In this document: piece after piece, positions 62,810 through 64,000 of the stretch
Position numbering within the stretch: the first letter of the stretch is position 1
How the letters are laid out: each line of letters begins with the position of its first letter
Notes under the pieces: generated by a model
What the model saw: only the letters and a program-made list of their open reading frames with translations
Told to the model about the DNA's origin: nothing
Databases searched by the model: none
Translations under genes and position numbers: made by a program
Source of the DNA: Apostichopus japonicus
Taxonomy: Eukaryota > Echinodermata > Holothuroidea > Aspidochirotida > Stichopodidae
NCBI RefSeq assembly: GCF_037975245.1
Contig: NC_092575.1
Span: 1,679,001 to 1,743,000, forward strand
Length of the DNA: 64,000 nucleotides
Direction: 5' to 3'

Positions 62810-64000
62810 GATGCAACGGAATGAAACAGAAACAGGAACCAGGAAAGAGATTGGCATGTAACCGTAGTATATTGTTATTCCGATTCTAGTGCATTCTGAT
62901 GTAGCGCATCAGTGGGTTACTATAGCTTGCCTCCATACTTCTGTATCACTTTCAACTTTCGGTTTGTTTTGACTGCTCCAGTATGTAAACAATGGCCTGA
63001 GTTAAAGTTGCGTAATACATCATGTGAGGCGTTATCCGCTGATACATCTGGCTAATGAATATTGATTTTGTAAAGATGCTATACGACAAGAAGAGCATTA
63101 CTGATAGGGATTAGATACATCAAGGGAGTTCATCTCCGTAAAAGGTAAAGAGATCATGGTTCTAGGCCGGAGGGACAATTTAAGTGTGTGGACTGATCGA
63201 GCTTGGCTAAGGCTAAGCCCAACTCCTGCAGAATTTAGTTTTGAATTAAGTTTTAAAAGAATAGGTTGGATCTGCCTATAGGAAAGGTGTGAGAATGTGG
63301 ATAAGACGTTCAATACTTACGTTGTCACCCACCCCCTCCCTAAGAGTATAATGCGTCATCGGAGTCGTTGCACTTGCGGAGAGGAGTATGGGTGTCTTCA
63401 GAAACATTTCAAGTTGACGCCAAAACGGGTGCATTCTGAGACATATTTATAGACCGTAAATTATTTCTAAGCGACAGACTGCTGAAAATGAGGACCTTTG
63501 ATTTGAATGACCAAGTGGAGGCAGCTCTTATAATCAATCCCACTGCATCCGGCCGGGCGTTGCGTGACCCCGACTGGTTCCCGGCCGCGGCACAAATGAC
63601 CTCCGTGAAAACTTTAGCAGGTCATTATAGTTTGTAAATAAAGTGCTAATTTTGGGATACAAAATTGTCCCATATTTTGGCATCTAGTTTTTTTTTGTTT
63701 ATACAATGCAATTACTTTTTCAAGTTGGCATGAAAAAATGCAGAATTTTTAAAACTATAAATTTTACCCAACTATAGTTAGTCACTCCAATATAAAAAGG
63801 CATTTTAATTCTTGAATCGAGCCTTGATTGAACATCAAAAGAGTCATCAATAGACTTAGTGAGACTATGGCCCGGCATAAATTGAGATCGCCGTATGGGC
63901 CCACAAGGCAAGTAACTTTTCATGAACTTAGTCAAAGTAAAGTGCAAGGCAAAAATAAGTAGACTCTGATCGAATTTGGCGTTCTGTTGAGTGTCGGCAT
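62810..64000. other. 5' flank of LYRM9 and window edge
   Basis: No gene is recognised. The part next to LYRM9 should hold its promoter. A CpG-rich patch at 63540-63600 stands out and overlaps a 46-codon open frame on the plus strand. Confidence 0.4.
63488..63637 (+). other. Short open frame over a CpG-rich patch, unrecognised
   Basis: ATG at 63488 opens 46 codons before TAA: MRTFDLNDQVEAALIIN, then a GC-rich segment with RALRDPDWFPAAAQ. A possible donor GT lies at about 63620 after LAG codons. I do not recognise a family. It could be an exon of a gene beyond the right edge, a CpG-rich regulatory patch, or chance. Confidence 0.15.

Noticed and set aside
62810-62857. Upstream LYRM9 start codon
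   Set aside because: It adds 16 residues with no counterpart in the family; kept only as an alternative.
63098-63313. 71-aa minus-strand frame upstream of LYRM9
   Set aside because: No recognisable motif, and no splice or neighbour support.
1-64000. CRISPR arrays, operons or bacterial-type defence systems
   Set aside because: The window has spliced animal genes throughout; no regularly spaced repeat-spacer array is present.

Overview
The window looks like nuclear DNA of an invertebrate deuterostome. It is AT-rich, the genes are split into small exons by long introns, and splice sites are GT-AG. The protein-coding exons align, from memory, with vertebrate orthologues over most of their length. 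Young DNA transposons, foldback and MITE-like elements, long G/C homopolymers and the dispersed palindromic motif TACTGTACAGTA fit an echinoderm such as a sea cucumber. That placement is an inference and no species is claimed.

Layout: (1) 86-21540, minus strand: the first six coding exons of a CUX/CASP-family gene (the shared N-terminal coiled coil). Intron 1 is 12 kb; intron 2 carries a complete 4.7-kb hAT-like transposon (3761-8467). (2) 21541-24580: a head-to-head intergenic spacer, mostly a 1.8-kb inverted-terminal-repeat element. (3) 24581-34599, plus strand: a complete 14-exon nucleoporin NUP88 gene (742 aa), with a truncated LINE in intron 5. (4) 37978-40671, minus strand: a complete 4-exon AIP gene (335 aa), tail-to-tail with NUP88. 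(5) 40672-41490: an 819-bp bidirectional promoter interval between AIP and TMEM30/CDC50, filled by a 423-bp foldback element. (6) 41491-56847, plus strand: a complete 7-exon TMEM30A/CDC50 gene (381 aa). (7) 61906-62809, minus strand: a two-exon LYRM9-like gene, tail-to-tail with TMEM30. (8) 62810-64000: upstream sequence with no recognised gene.

The host genes are unrelated housekeeping functions: Golgi/transcription-factor coiled coil, nuclear pore, Hsp90 co-chaperone, P4-ATPase subunit and mitochondrial LYR protein. They are not an operon or pathway. The most unusual content is the mobile DNA. The intact-ended hAT-like element has 5-bp rather than 8-bp flanking repeats and a frameshifted, intron-containing transposase. 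Two smaller CAG-ended elements have 5-bp flanks too. The foldback element has 97% identical arms and sits between two divergent promoters. Exon boundaries were derived by hand from splice signals, reading phase and remembered family alignment; no search was run.
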